A DNA stretch of 64,000 nt from Asterochloris sp. CNOR1 (GCA_963969365.1 OZ017746.1:372001-436000); one strand, 5' to 3'. Shown: positions 21,393 to 33,835, counted from the first letter of the stretch. Translations and numbers: made by a program. The notes: generated from the sequence alone by a model not told the origin.

Positions 21393-22329
21393 GACAAGGC
21401 TGCTGTTGAAGGAAGAAGAGCATGCAGGTTCAGGCAGTAAAATCTTCTCGGAAGGATTTCCTTTCTCTCAAGCCTGGCTTCTGAAAAGGAAGCTCTCGTC
21501 TGTCTGCCATCAGCCTGCACTTGTGCGCAGCAGGTGGTCTGGGGGAGCCCAGCAGCATCCACGGGGAGTTTGGGACAACTGCCCGTGGGCCTCAGCAAGA
21601 TCTGTGAGCATGGGCTGGATCAGCTTCACTGTATCACAGGTGGGTGCTGTCCTGTGGCAAAGCTGCTGATTTCTGCATGTTTTTGGGCACTACTGAATTC
21701 GTTTGGCCACTTCTCCCCTCAGGTGCTGCTGACCAGCATTACATTGGGTGCTCTCAAGAAGAATGGAGTCATTACGTGAGGCCTCAGGCAACACCAAGTT
21801 CTCGACGCTGCATGTGCTTTGCAAGGGCCTGCAGTGCAGCCGCTGCACGTGTTGTGCTCTCCTGCATGCAGAGTGGAGCCCAAGAACATAGCCAACCCTC
21901 AATTGCGCACAGCGTTTGGAATGGCGGTGAGCAGCAGCTCTGTGTCTGTGATCAGTGTAGACAGCGCTTGATGTCCCTGTTTCAAGCGCAACAGTGCCCC
22001 TAAACGGCCCACGACCTGCAGGTTGGTCTCGGCGAGGAGGTGGTGATCCAGGGCGAACGTTTCTGGCGATCACTCAGGGATGGGGTGAGCTGCCAGCTTT
22101 GGCACTAAAGACTGTGCCATGTAGCAGCAGCTTTGGCATTGCTTTGTACGGCCTGCACCTGTACCTAATGTGTTGGCCAGCAGCTCAGGGCCTACTAGCT
22201 GGCTGCATGGCACCCTGAGCCCCTGTCGTGTGCTGAATAATCGCTCAGGCCTTCGCTGTGGTGCTGCTGCTGCAGCTCAGTGGCCTCGGCCCATCGAGGG
22301 GCAATAACGGGCGAACCCTGCGACACTGA
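21391..22329 (+). CDS. Small unrecognised protein with C-terminal hydrophobic segment
   Basis: Five exons close in phase to 166 residues: 21391-21639, 21723-21775, 21872-21926, 22022-22084, 22249-22329. The first exon is basic and Ser-rich and could be an organelle transit peptide. The core runs LLTSITLGALKKNGVIT, then VEPKNIANPQLRTAFGMA, then VGLGEEVVIQGERFWRSLRDG, then a hydrophobic AFAVVLLLQLSGLG close to the C-terminus. Tidy splice sites and phase closure over four short introns argue that it is real. I do not recognise the family. The assumed start overlaps the assumed RSH start on the other strand by two bases, so at least one start is probably further inside its gene (Met at 21610 here, or 21257 in RSH). 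Confidence 0.6.
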
Positions 22330-23170
22330 TCACCCCCGCCTGTGCTGCAGCAACCGCCTGAGAGGGGCTGAAGGCGCGCAGCCGGCCACTCCCAGCTGCC
22401 GATGCTGCTTGGCTGGCCCTGGATGCACCAGCCACCTGGCCTCAAAAAATGCTACCCCTGCGCTCTAGCTGTGTGTATTTTGCGAGTGTACCATGCCCAG
22501 CACTGCGTCTGAACCTGCCCTTCCTTTTCATGAAGCTCTGACTGAGGACCAGACAGCTGAACCTGGCCATCATGCAGTTTTATGCGGTGCAGTCAGGTCA
22601 TTATGATGGGGGCTATGCGATGATTGTCGCACGAAATGATTGTCACATGAAAGTCACAGGGCAGGCCACAGCTGGGTGCCCAAGGAGTGTTGCATGGATG
22701 CTTCACTTATGGTGCACTGATGTACAATGTTAGAGACGGCCAGGGTCTCCTAACTAGCAGCAGGGTCACCCCTGCTTCTGCATCACTTTTCTGCAGAGCA
22801 GGAGCTTGTGGGCTGTCTGTCAGGCTTACCCTGGGACAGTTATCTACTCTCTCGCAGTGCTCCCTCTCAGACCATGGCACATTCACTCCCCTGCCCTTTC
22901 CATGCACATCCAGGAGTGACGGGGGACAGTCAAGCCTGGACAGATCGACATACCTGGCTACATTATGTACCCACAGATCACTTTGAAAACCTAGTGTTTG
23001 CAACACAACCACATTGGCATTGTCATCAACAAACTCTCCTGAAGTTGTGGGCGCTGCAGCGTCTCGTTACATGTGCAAACAGCTCAGCTCTTCACGTGCA
23101 GGCGGCAGAGTCATCTGCAGGTTGCTCCCCATGGGCCAAGACAGTGAGCTGTGGTGGCTGGCTGGGTACG
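22330..23170. other. Intergenic, no gene seen
   Basis: The stretch separates the 3' ends of two convergent genes. It has scattered short open frames but none with supported splice sites, homology or composition typical of the neighbouring exons. Confidence 0.5.
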
Positions 23171-25354
23171 TCATGAAGAGGTCGCAGACTCAGGCATCTG
23201 AGTCTCGTCTTTGATTTGAGACCCTGTGGCTGAGTCAGCTGCTGCCTCAGCTGCTGCGTCTGCCTCAAATGTGAGATAGGCCCCCGACTGCTCTAGCAGA
23301 GTCTGCAGGGTAGGAACAGGCTTGCACACCGGGATGGAGGCCATGACAATGCAGGCAGCACATTCTCACCTGCAGAGACACTCTCCATCGCCCATGCAGT
23401 GGGGAGTTGTCTGTTACGTGCTCAGCATCTGCCCTCTGCCTAGCCATGCGCTCAGCAGTCCTTGTTCTCTCCCTGCATAGAGCAGATCTGCTGCAAGCAA
23501 TTATCAGCTGGCTACAGTAGCACAGCCTGCCTCGGCATGCTGCCGCTGACAGGTCTGCTGCCAACATACCTGTACCAGGCTGCATGAATGGGTCTGCCTC
23601 TGGCAGCCTCGGTCATCTGAAGCTCAAGAAGGGAGTCTACCAGATGCTGGGGCAGGTCTGGGATCTCGCCGCGAGAGGCCTGCAGGGCACAGCTGCTGTC
23701 CGTGCAAACGATGCAGCCGCAGCACGTGACGCAGGCTGATGTCAATGATGAGCCTCAGGCTGTGGTCTCGCAGCAAACTGCTCCTCATATCCAGCTGCTG
23801 TGTGCAGTTCAGCGCCTTGCACGGCATGGCAGCCATCATCACTTTGACATGGCACCAGGAAGCCAGTCGGGGAATGTCATCAATTGGCGGCGGCAGCTCT
23901 GCCGGCTTGGGCTGCTCCAAGTTGTCTGCGTGGTCTGTGGGGAAGCTGCTGTCCCTCCAGCTGCTTGTGTGGTCATATGCAAAAGCGTTGCTGCGCCTGT
24001 CACTGTTGCTGCCTGGAGGTGTGCTGGCAGCGCCAGCACCTATGAAGGTGCACAGCCAAGATCACTGAAGGCGATGCAGAAGTTGCGTGGCATGCTGTAG
24101 AGGCCAGTGCAGGGGAGGTCACCAACTGTACCATGCAAGACCTGAAGCAGAAGCTGGGTGCGGCACTGGCATGCTGCGGAGCCTTAGGCAGGCCCAGGCC
24201 ATGCACCACCTGAGTCAGAAGCCAGCTGGGGCCTGCTGTGGGGCCAGTGCAGGGCAGATGCTAGGAAGGGTGGTGGCATGGCTATCCATATTGCAAGACT
24301 CCAAGCAAAAGCCAGGTGGGGTGAGCAGTGGGGCCAGTGGGCCGGACGCCCCACACCAGATGTGACTTTGAGCTGACTGGTGTGCAAGGCCGCTGTGTGC
24401 TGTGGGGTGCTGTGCAAAGAAGGCCACTGCCATGCACTATTGCCGGCCTTGCACAGTGCTGCAGAACATGACAGCCACCTGGCTGCGCAGACTCCTTGCA
24501 AAGTGCAGGCGGCAAGTAGACGTTGGTGGGGATATTGGTCCTGTCATGGAGGGCCGGCCTCAGCCTGGCTGCAGGAGGCCTGGTGGCTGCAGGGCTGCTC
24601 AGGTGCTCGTCCAACACAGCAAATGAGCCGCTGGAGGCTGCACAGTGCCGTCTCTGGGGGATGATGTACTTCTGCACTGGTGCCTCTGGCTTGATCTCAC
24701 CTACAAAATGAGCACTTCATGTCATCGACGGCATGACAGAGGCAGGTCAGCCTGCTGCAAAGGCAAGCACACAGACCCGTTCCGTTCAACAATGTTTTGC
24801 TTGGCGTCTGGCTGCCTGCAAAGTCCTCACAGACAGCGATGTCCAGGGGCATCTTGAAAAGGGAGGCAAACTGTGAAGACTGCTCTGAAGACGACACCAG
24901 GGGAACGCTGACTCCAGAAGTACTGCTACAAGCGCAGCAATGAATGAGCCAGATCCAGCTGCCTTTCACATTTTGCACAGTGATCCAGAGCTCGCACAAG
25001 CAGCACCCTGGCAGATCACACCTGTAGCCTGCTGCAAGGGAACCGTGGCTCTGAGGCAGCTGGCTGAAGCCTGGAGGCACAGCAATCTTCGTGAGCCGCT
25101 TGCGACTTGGCCCTGGAGTCCTGCCTGATGCCAGAGAGGTCAGAATAGATGATCTGGACAGCGGCACCCTGAGTACGGTGTCCTGATCTCTGGTGCTGTC
25201 CATGCTGGCTGATTGCAGGGTCAGGGCCAGCCCGGACTTGTTCTGCTGTTGATCTAGCTACACATGCCACCGGCACCGTGTACCGCCAAACTCACCTTTC
25301 ACGGCCAGGGTGGTGATATTTAGCCCAAAAAAGGCGACATGGAGGGTCAACCAT
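23171..25354 (-). CDS. Unrecognised multi-exon protein (partly modelled)
   Basis: Exons I can support, in transcript order: about 24925-24831 (…SSEQSSQFASLFKMPLDIAV), 24700 to about 24500 (EIKPEAPVQKYIIPQ…), 23934-23726 (PPPIDDIPRLASWCHVKVMM…, ending in LIIDISLRH), 23679 to about 23566 (EIPDLPQHLVDSLLELQ…) and 23302-23171 (LLEQSGAYLTFEADAAAEAA, stop TGA). Phases agree from 23934 to the end only if the 23566 donor is the unusual GTTGGC. An exon near 25250-25120 (SGLALTLQSASMDSTRDQD) probably belongs too. The 5' start is unknown. Helix-rich Leu patterning in the middle gives no family I can name. Confidence 0.45.
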
Positions 25355-25552
25355 CAGATGGGCTTGCTCCCTATGAAGATTACTGGCCATTGTCCTGTTA
25401 TATGGATAGGCCTGAAGACCAGTTGATGACGGCAATCAGCACAACTTCATGGGCAGCTAATTTGGGGCAAGGAGGAGCCAATTGCTCCCTTCGAAACAGG
25501 GGTGAAGGCTGATGGACTGCTGTTTGATCACCAGTGCTGCAGAGCATGTAGA

Positions 25553-27897
25553 TCATCCTTTGATGGTGCGAGCCTTCATCATGCGCTTCTGCTGGATCTT
25601 GTCCTTCCGCTCCTTGTACTTTTCCCGCTGCGCTGGCGTCATGCGCATCAGGCGTTCCTGCAGCAAAGTGCCACAGCTTCGTCAGAGCCTCCACACAGAA
25701 GTCTCCCAAATTTTGAGCATTGCCCCGCTTGCTGTGCCCATAGACATGCATGAGCAGGAGCAGGGGCAGCAGGCAGCCCCTGTTGCAATATACCTGTGCA
25801 GTCACAAGACGCTGTCACCACTGCTCTCTGCGCACAGCACGGTAGCAGCAAATGCAGAGTGTGCTTTGGGCGGCAAGTTGCTACAGTCACCTTCATTTAT
25901 TGCCGCCGCATTGACACAAAGCTTTGCAGTAAAGGCAAGCACGTGCAGCATGTGCAGCCGGCCCCAGGCTGCCCTTCCCCTTCTCGGCCCTTATTGCGCA
26001 AGGCTCCAAATTAAGTGCATGATGCTGCTTCCACCGCTCTCTGTGTATTGCACACCAGCAGAAGGTGCCTTGGGGCTGGCTGACCTTGTTCTTGTTTGCC
26101 TCATGACCCCATCTCCTTGAGTATAGAATGCTGACGCCACTGCATTACAGCAGCAACAACTGGAGCACATGCAGCCACACCCCAGGCTGACCTTCTCCTC
26201 CTCAGCCTTTTTCATGCGCAGCTCCTCCAGACGCGACTCCTGCCCATTCCCGACCTTGGTGGTCTGCTTCTCCAGCTCCTGCCGCCGCTCCTCCCCCTTC
26301 TTTCTTTGATCAGGAGACAGCTTGTGCTGCCCTACGGCGTCGATGAACAGCATGACCATGGTCAGCAGGGGGTCAAGTTCCTCCATATGGCCAAGGCGGG
26401 GCAGGTTGAAGCCAAAGCGGAGGACGTGCCGGTGCAAGCCCTCAGGCTGCTCGGAGGTGAAGTGCAGGAACCTGAAGTACTTCCCGAGGGCCTGCCAGCC
26501 CTTCTGGCTGAACAGGATGTCCTGCACCTGGTCTGCAGGCATCAGGAAAAGTATCAATGGAAATGTGCAATGAGCTCCTAGATAGTGTGCAGCTGGCACA
26601 GGATGAGACATACCTGGATGCAGGGAGGCCTGGTGTTGTAGGTGGCCAAGCACGCTCTTGGGGCTTAGCCTGGCTGTTGTGCTGAGTCGGTATGACATGT
26701 GTGCTCGCCTAGCCCTGCTGCTGCCAGCCATGTGGCCAAGCTGTCACAGGCAGGAAAGCACATAGCGTCGTCACCTGGCATGAGGTCGTAGAAGATCTGT
26801 GCCTGCTCAGCCTGAATGCTCAGCTGGTCAGAGGGCCACTGGGGCAGGCGGTCGCGACCCACTTCTTGCCTTCGGGTGAAGGCCTTGATGTCAGGCAGGG
26901 ACTTCATGGTCTTCATCAACCCTGGGCGGTTGGCAGTGATGCCCAGTACTAGTGGCTCCATCTGAGCATCACTCAGGTAGACCTCGATGTTGAGGTGGTC
27001 ATGATCTGACTTGAACTGCACAGCAGACAAAGAAACTGCCTGGAGTGCTTCACATCAGCCTGCTGCCTTCACATATATGCATCAGCCAATCATATACAAG
27101 GTCAGCCTGACAGTCATTTAGGCAGGCTGCCCATGCAGAGCAAGCACAGCTGAGCTCTTCATCGAGCTTAAGTCATCTGCAACACATGGATCACAATATA
27201 CATATATCTACATCTATATCCTTTATCATCCTATTGATGGAGTCCTGCCCAGCAGCAGCAGGTCCAGATTGGCCAAACTGGCCAAGCTGCCACGCAAAGC
27301 AAGCAGGTCGACTGCTGCAAACAGAAGCGCCGCTCCATAGGAAGGCTGAGCCTGACCTGGTAATAGAGTCTCTGGAACAGATCCTGCCGTGGGAGCAGGT
27401 CTAGCTCCGCCAAGAGGCCCAGGCAATTGCGGCGTCCGCTGGCGTGCAGCTTGTAGTCCCGCATGGAGTCCTTGAGAATGATCTCAGGGCCAGAATTCTC
27501 CTCAGGGCCCAAAACACTGAAATTGCGCTCCAGTATGCCGCCCTCGCTGCAGCAGGTCTTGGCCCAGTCCAGCACAATGGCCTCATTCTGGTTCCTGCCC
27601 TGCAGCAGGAGCAGCAGAGGCATGGATGAGCAATAGAAATGGCATGCAGGGAGCACACGCAATGCGCAGGTTGGCTTTCAGCTCCCAGCTCACCAGGTAG
27701 ATGTTGACAGCGTACAGAACAATGGCGACAGCAGCCACTAGCTCTAGCCAGATGCTTTGCCAGGTATAGATCTCAGCGAAGCGCTCTTGCCATGATGGCA
27801 AGGCCAGATCTGTTGCAGCTGCGGCGGCCTGTGCTCCAGGGGTTGCCAATGCCACTGAGCATGCTATACCAGCCAGGAAAGAGCTGCCTGCCCCCAT
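25553..27897 (-). CDS. CCDC47: CCDC47 homolog (ER PAT-complex subunit, DUF1682)
   Basis: In animals CCDC47 is an ER membrane protein that, with Asterix, forms the PAT complex chaperoning multipass membrane proteins at the translocon. Five exons close in phase to 377 residues: 27897-27694, 27599-27357, 27015-26775, 26532-26192, 25657-25553. A signal peptide (GIACSVALATPGAQA) leads. A short lumenal part and one transmembrane helix (LELVAAVAIVLYAVNIYL) follow. The cytosolic globular domain shows GRNQNEAIVLDWAKTCC, GPEIILKDS, FKSDHDHLNIEVYLS and FLHFTSEQPEG. A Lys/Arg-rich coiled-coil tail (QREKYKERKDKIQQKRMMKA) ends the protein. The lumenal part is shorter than in animal proteins. The gene is head-to-head with SDHA, 316 bp apart. 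Confidence 0.92.
25938..26190 (-). repeat. Repeats of the CCDC47 intron-4 start
   Basis: Bases following the exon 4 donor (minus strand GTCAGCCTGGGG…GGCTGCATGTGCTCC) recur at about 25938-25976 as GGCAGCCTGGGGCCGGCTGCACATGC, and weakly near 26070. This is the donor-side version of the junction duplication seen elsewhere in the window. Confidence 0.4.
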
Positions 27898-28213
27898 CTT
27901 GACTGCAGCAGTTGCTATCTTGTGTGCGAAAGCTCAAAGCAAACTTTCAAGCTCTGATTGCAAAAGGGTCCTGTGGCCACAGTCGCTTCATGCTGCGCCA
28001 GGAGGCAGTGGATGTGCTTGTTCAGGTCTGCACTGCTGCAAGAAGACGGAATGGAACATATGTCATCCTCTGCTGCACAATACTGCAACGTCACCCAGTG
28101 CACTCATTGCCGTCACAACTTGTGGCTGCTTCCGGCATCCAACAGAGAGGCTCAAGGCTACCATCAACGCAATCACCAGGAGCTAGAGGGCTTCATCTAG
28201 GGCAGCAGCAGTG
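27898..28213. promoter_or_regulatory. Shared upstream region of CCDC47 and SDHA
   Basis: The two start codons face away from each other across 316 bp. The stretch must hold both promoters and 5' leaders. No clear TATA box is visible in either direction. Confidence 0.55.
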
Positions 28214-31200
28214 ATGCTGCGTCGCAGCATTGACAAGGCCTGCAAGGCGGCCTTCCAAGCTGTCAGCAAGCCCCAGACATGCAGGGGACTTGCCACATCA
28301 GGCCAGTCCTACCCTGTCATCGATCACACGTATGATGCCATTGTTGTGGGTGCTGGAGGGGCCGGCCTCAGGGCAGCTGTGGGCTTGGCAGAGAGCGGGC
28401 TCAACACAGCGTGAGTGTGCATAAGGGCGTGTAAGTCAGCTTGGGCCGCATGTTTTAGCAGGCTGACAGCATCAGTGGTCACTGAAGCCTGTCTGTTCCC
28501 AAAGACAGTGGCAGTGCTTGCCACATTCATGCTGGTCTTGCTGGCACAACCATTCGACAACACATGAACTTAATCTGCCAGCATGGCACAGCAGCTGCCT
28601 AGCTTGCTGGTGGCACTGCCAAGCAACACCCGCCCGGTTTGCTGCAATGGCCATCTATTCCACACGTCCACTTTGCAGGTGCCTGACCAAGCTGTTCCCG
28701 ACCCGCTCCCACACAGTGGCGGCCCAGGGTGGCATCAATGCCGCGCTGGGCAACATGTCCAAGGACGACTGGCGGTGGCATGCATATGACACAATCAAGG
28801 GCAGCGACTGGCTTGGGGACCAGGACGCAATCCAGTACATGTGCAGGTGGGTTTTGAAGCGCATTGCCTGCCAGGCTGAAGAGAAGCGTTAATGAGAGAG
28901 TATTGGACTGTCTATCAGTAAGCAGGTCTACCTGCAAACCTGAGACTGCTGCAAGGCACGTAGGAGAAGTGCAGGTGAATGCACAAGATGCAGTTCAAAT
29001 GCCAGCTAATGCATGTGCAGGTCGGTGGCAGGGTGTTGCTTGGTATTTTGATGATGCTCCAAATGAGCAAATTCCCTCAGGAGGTGCATTGACCAGCCAT
29101 GTTGAGGGGGCGCCCAAGCCCTTGGCTGGGGGAGTCTTGAGGACGAGGTGTGCAGGTGTGGTGCGGTCTCAAGCGTCCTTCGGTGTATGTGCAAGGGGAG
29201 GTTGGGCCCAGCAGGCAGCCTGCTTACGTGTGAGTGCAGGGAGGCCCCACCTGCGTCATTGAGTGTGAGCAGGCCTGCACAGCAGGGAAGCCAGGCCAGC
29301 TTCTGCGTCAGCAGGCAATGTATGCACAGCCAGCTTGCTGACCTGTGTCCGCGATGACCTGCAGGGAGGCCCCGGCGGCTGTGATTGAGCTGGAGAACTA
29401 TGGGCTGCCCTTCTCGCGCACCGATGAGGGCAAGATCTACCAGAGGGCCTTCGGCGGGCAGAGCCTAGACTTTGGCAGGGGCGGCCAGGCTTACAGATGC
29501 GCGGCCGCCGCTGACCGGACGGGGCATGCCATGCTGCACACGCTGTATGGGCAGGCCATGAAGCACGATGTGCAGTTCTTTGGTGGGTCCCCGGCAGGAA
29601 GCAGTGCGCTGCACATCGGCCTGTACAGTGGCAGAGATGTGTGATGCACAGGCAGTAGTCAGCAGCCTGCCTTCCCAGCACTGGCTGCTCATGACTACAC
29701 CATCTCATGCATGATGCCTGCAGCCTGCTCTTGCAGAACGACCTCAGAAACAGCCTGCTCTTGCCCCTCAGTCTCCTCTGCACCTTAACATTGCTCAACA
29801 AAGTTCATGTCTCTCACCCACTTCTCTGTTGCAGTGGAGACCTTTGCCCTGACCCTCATCATGGCTTGCAAAGCAAAGGCCTGTTTGTCATCTGACAATC
29901 TCCCATCAAACCTCCCCCCAGTGCAAAGGTCTTGCGTGGCCCCTCCTCATGCCTTACACCCCTTGTGCCTCAACCGCAGCACATCAAGCATTTCACTCAA
30001 CTGCACGCCGCATGCCTTGGCTGTACTGGAGCACTTGCGGTCCGATCTTGACTGCGCATTGGCGCTGTCCGATCTCTGCCCCTGGCCTTGTCTGCAGTGG
30101 AGTACTTTGCCATGGACCTGATCATCGACAAGGACGGCGCCTGCCGCGGCCTGATGGCGCTCTGCATGGAGGATGGGACCCTGCACCGCTTTCGGACCCA
30201 CCAGACCATCCTTGCCACAGGGGGCTATGGGCGGGCCTACTTCTCTGCCACCTCTGCGCACAGCTGCACAGGGGACGGCAATGCCATGGCTGCCCGTGCG
30301 GGCATCCCCTTGCAGGATCTGGAATTTGTGCAGTTCCACCCCACAGGTGAGCCCTTGACCGCTGCGTCCAGCTGGAGTGCCACCACAGAAGTGGCGGCCG
30401 CTGCTTGTGCCTGAGCCCTGCAGTGCCTGGTGTTGAAGTCCCCTCATTTGACGGCGGCCTCTGGAATCGGCGTGTGCTGCCCCCAGTAGGGGCCTCGTCT
30501 CAGGCTGCTGCTGCATTCATGTGTTGCTGCCCACCGCCCTGGCAGCGCCCCAGGAGCCTCCGGTCTCCCTGTGCGCTGGACAGACTGTGTGCTACGTGGT
30601 GCTGTGCAGGCATCTATGGGGCAGGCTGCCTGATCACAGAGGGGTCCCGGGGCGAGGGAGGCATCCTCAGGAACTCGGAGGGCGAGCGCTTCATGGAGAG
30701 GTGGGCCTACACGAATGCTGGGCATGGCGCTGGCTGGGGCCCCTCCTGCATGCTACCTTCTGGGGCCCGCGACCTCTGACAGCAGACGCATTCATGGGCC
30801 CAGCAGCCTAGCACAGCCTGGTTGCCCTGCCAGCATCTTGGCTGCTGGAGCACGCAGCCTGCCTAGCTTGTCTACTTCTTCTCCACACAGCAGCCAAGTG
30901 CACCTGCTCCCCCGCCACTCTTGCAGCCGTGCCCCCTTCAAGTGATTGGCCTTCAATACAGGCACAAAGACCCCTCACTCAAGCCCTCCCTGTGCTTTTG
31001 TGCAGGTATGCGCCCACAGCCAAGGACCTGGCCTCCCGCGACGTGGTATCGCGGTCGATGACCATGGAGATCCGCGAGGGGCGCGGGGTGGGCCCCGAGA
31101 AGGACCACATCCACCTGCACCTGAACCACCTGCCCCCTGAGCTGCTGGCGGAGCGCCTGCCCGGCATCAGTGAGACCGCTGCCATCTTTGCTGGAGTGGA

Positions 31201-33700
31201 CGTCACCAAGGTGGGCAGCTTTTGCAGGTTGTAACAGGTGTGCTTGACATGGGTTTGGTGTCCTGTTGCTGCCTGCACAGCTTGGTGTCATGTCTGCCAT
31301 TCACGCAGCTGCAGAGGTCTCTGGGGTCAAGGGATTTGCCTGATGTGAGTCAGACGGCTGAAAGGCAGGTCTACGGCTTGACATCACCAAAGGCACTTGC
31401 ATGGCTTGATGCAAGTGTGACACAATGATGCCTCTGCTCTCTGTGGGCGCATCCCTCCTGGAGCTGCTGCCAATCACAGGCCATGTTGCTGCTGTTCTGC
31501 TGCGCTGCCTGTGCACAAGCCATATGAGGCAGCCGCCTTCAGTCACCAGCACCAATGCTGCCCGCCACAGCCTTTTATGCTGTGTCAGGCAGTCCCCCAA
31601 GTGTGCAGCGTCAAGCACATGGCAGGGCACCTATCTGTGCCTCCCATGCAGCACCTCAACATGCAGCAGTGCACAAGCAGGCCACATTGGGGTGCCTGCC
31701 CGTCTCAAGCTGGGGCTTACCACTGTCATCAGACCCTGCCATGTTGGCGTTCCTACAGAATGTGACAAAACCTATGTCCCCTCCCTGCAGGAGCCCATTC
31801 CAGTGCTCCCCACGGTGCACTACAACATGGGCGGCATCCCCACCAACTATAAGGGCCAGGTGGTGCGGCCCACCAAGGAGGACCCCGACAAGCTGGTGCC
31901 TGGCCTGCTGGCCGCCGGCGAGGCCGCCTGCGCCTCTGTGCACGGCGCCAACCGCCTTGGAGCGAACTCCTTGCTGGACATTGTGGTCTTTGGGCGGGCC
32001 TGCGCCAACACAGTGTGTGAGTTCCTGCGGCTGGTGCTGATGCTGTTGCATGCATCCTGCCTGTGGCTTGGGTCCCAGGGGAGAGCTTTGGGGCTGCTTG
32101 ACTGTTGCAATGGCCATACCACGTCATGTCATCTAAGGCAGCAAGCGACCTGCGCTGAGGCCCACTGTAGAATGTGGTATGACGACATGCAGCCTTCACA
32201 GGCAGGCGTGTCTGTGCATGCGCTGGCATGCCATCTGCATGTGATCATGCAGATGTGCGTGCAGTCCGTTGTTGACTACCATCCTGGCTGAAGCCCTTTC
32301 TCCTGTACTGCGCCTGCAGCTGAGCCGGTGAAGCCCTTGTTGATTTGAATCAGGACTGACTCCCTTTCCCCTGTGCTGTGCCTGCAGCTGAGCTGGTGAA
32401 GCCCAACTCTGAGCACGCCCCCCTGCCCGCTGACGCGGGCGAGGAGAGCATCGCCAGCCTGGACAAGATCCGCAACAGCAAGGGCAACCTGCACACCGCT
32501 GAGATTCGGCGCAGGATGCAGCGCACCATGCAGGTGGGGGGAACGTCGCTGCAGCTGCCTTTCTCCCTGCTGGCTTTGCTGCTTTGTCGGAGAGGACCGT
32601 GGAGGCCCTGTGCCTATTGGCTCATTCAAAGCCACAGTTCAGCGCTCACTCGGGTCAATTCTAAGCCTGCTTCAGCAGTTGCCTGCCAATCATCTTCTGC
32701 CCCTGCAGAATGGTGTGGCAATGTCCTGAGACCTTGAAGACGGGGCGCAAAGAAGTCTAAACTCATTCTGCTCTGCAAGACCCTTAACCTGTGATGCCCT
32801 GCACATTGACCTGATGTTCTCATGCAACCCTCTTGCTGACGCTGCAGTACTCAATACTGAACGTGTTGTGCCCTGCCTGTGCAGAACGATGCGGCGGTGT
32901 TCCGCACCCAGGAGACGTTGGAGAAGGGGTGCAAGGACATTGATCAGGTGGTAGAGTCTTACAAGGACATTGGCATCCAGGACCGCAGCATGGTGTGGAA
33001 CACCGACCTCATCGAGGCCATGGAGCTGGAGAACCTGCTCATCAATGCCACTGTGACCATGCACTCTGCAGAGGCGCGCAAGGTGGGCTGGGATGATCTG
33101 CATGGGAGGCTGCATTGGGGACTGCTGGCTGAGAGTTGCTGCCGGCCTGCGGTGAGTGTACTCTCACCGACTGGCTTAGCATTGCTGTTCTGGGGCAGGA
33201 AGTATCAGTGCAGTGGCAGCCCATCTGGGGCCAGCTCCAAAGTTGCAGCCCCCATCCCAGTCTGACTGCAGGGGTGCCAGTCTTTGTCATTGCAGTACAG
33301 CCCGTTCACGCTGCCTGCGCCGCTTCCTGACCTGCATTGCCCATCGAGGCAGGTACTCACTGGGAGACAGGTGCTGTCTGCACGAGACTCGCCCCGCATG
33401 TCGTGCTGCTGTGCACACAGACCGCCTGCCTGGCCCCTATCATACGGCACAGCTGCCGTCAGCTGGGCTCCAAGGGGGTATGTTAGTGGCGCATGCTCAA
33501 GCTCTTGCCTCCTGCAGGAGAGTCGCGGTGCCCATGCCCGCGAGGACTTCAAGGAGCGCGATGACAAGCACTGGATGAAGCATACAGTGGGGTACTATGA
33601 CAGGCCCCAGAACAAGGTGGACATTTCCTACAGGAGGGTGCATGACCAGCCCCTAGACAGTGAGATGAACCACATCCCACCTAAAGCCCGCACCTACTAG
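28214..33700 (+). CDS. SDH1: Succinate dehydrogenase flavoprotein subunit, mitochondrial
   Basis: Complex II catalytic subunit: oxidises succinate to fumarate with covalent FAD in the TCA cycle and respiratory chain. Ten exons close in phase to 626 residues, the usual length: 28214-28410, 28679-28846, 29365-29582, 30098-30346, 30610-30700, 31006-31210, 31791-32016, 32388-32533, 32885-33082, 33518-33700. An Arg-rich presequence ([18 protein letters not shown]) targets mitochondria. The dinucleotide-binding motif is [15 protein letters not shown]. The flavin-linking His is in [17 protein letters not shown]. Substrate and catalytic residues lie in [27 protein letters not shown] and [13 protein letters not shown]. 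The C-terminus matches the family ([13 protein letters not shown], ending PPKARTY). A chlorophyte-type TGTAA lies near 33836. Confidence 0.97.
29237..29275 (+). repeat. Echo of SDHA exon 3 start
   Basis: GTGCAGGGAGGCCCCACCTGCGTCATTGAGTGTGAG lies about 127 bp before the true junction CTGCAGGGAGGCCCCGGCGGCTGTGATTGAGCTGGAG. It reads EAPPASLSV where the enzyme has EAPAAVIEL. Confidence 0.7.
32296..32340 (+). repeat. Echo of SDHA exon 8 start
   Basis: CCCTTTCTCCTGTACTGCGCCTGCAG followed by CTGAGCCGGTGAAGCCC precedes the true junction (CCCTTTCCCCTGTGCTGTGCCTGCAG, then CTGAGCTGGTGAAGCCC) by about 74 bp. The copy spans polypyrimidine tract, acceptor and exon start, and then turns into non-coding sequence. 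Confidence 0.75.
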
Positions 33701-33835
33701 AGGGCAGCTGGTACTGATCACCATTCTGCTACACCAGTCATCATGTGGACCGGCTTTTCAAATGACAGCGCTCTGTTTTATATCTATGCATGCACCCATT
33801 CTGTTGCCATGTGAAGTCACTGTCAGGAAAAGGGT

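Noticed and set aside
25339-25503. Plus-strand frame starting MEGQPSDGLAPYEDYW
   Set aside because: 54 codons, opposite to the neighbouring gene models, no exon signals; likely chance.
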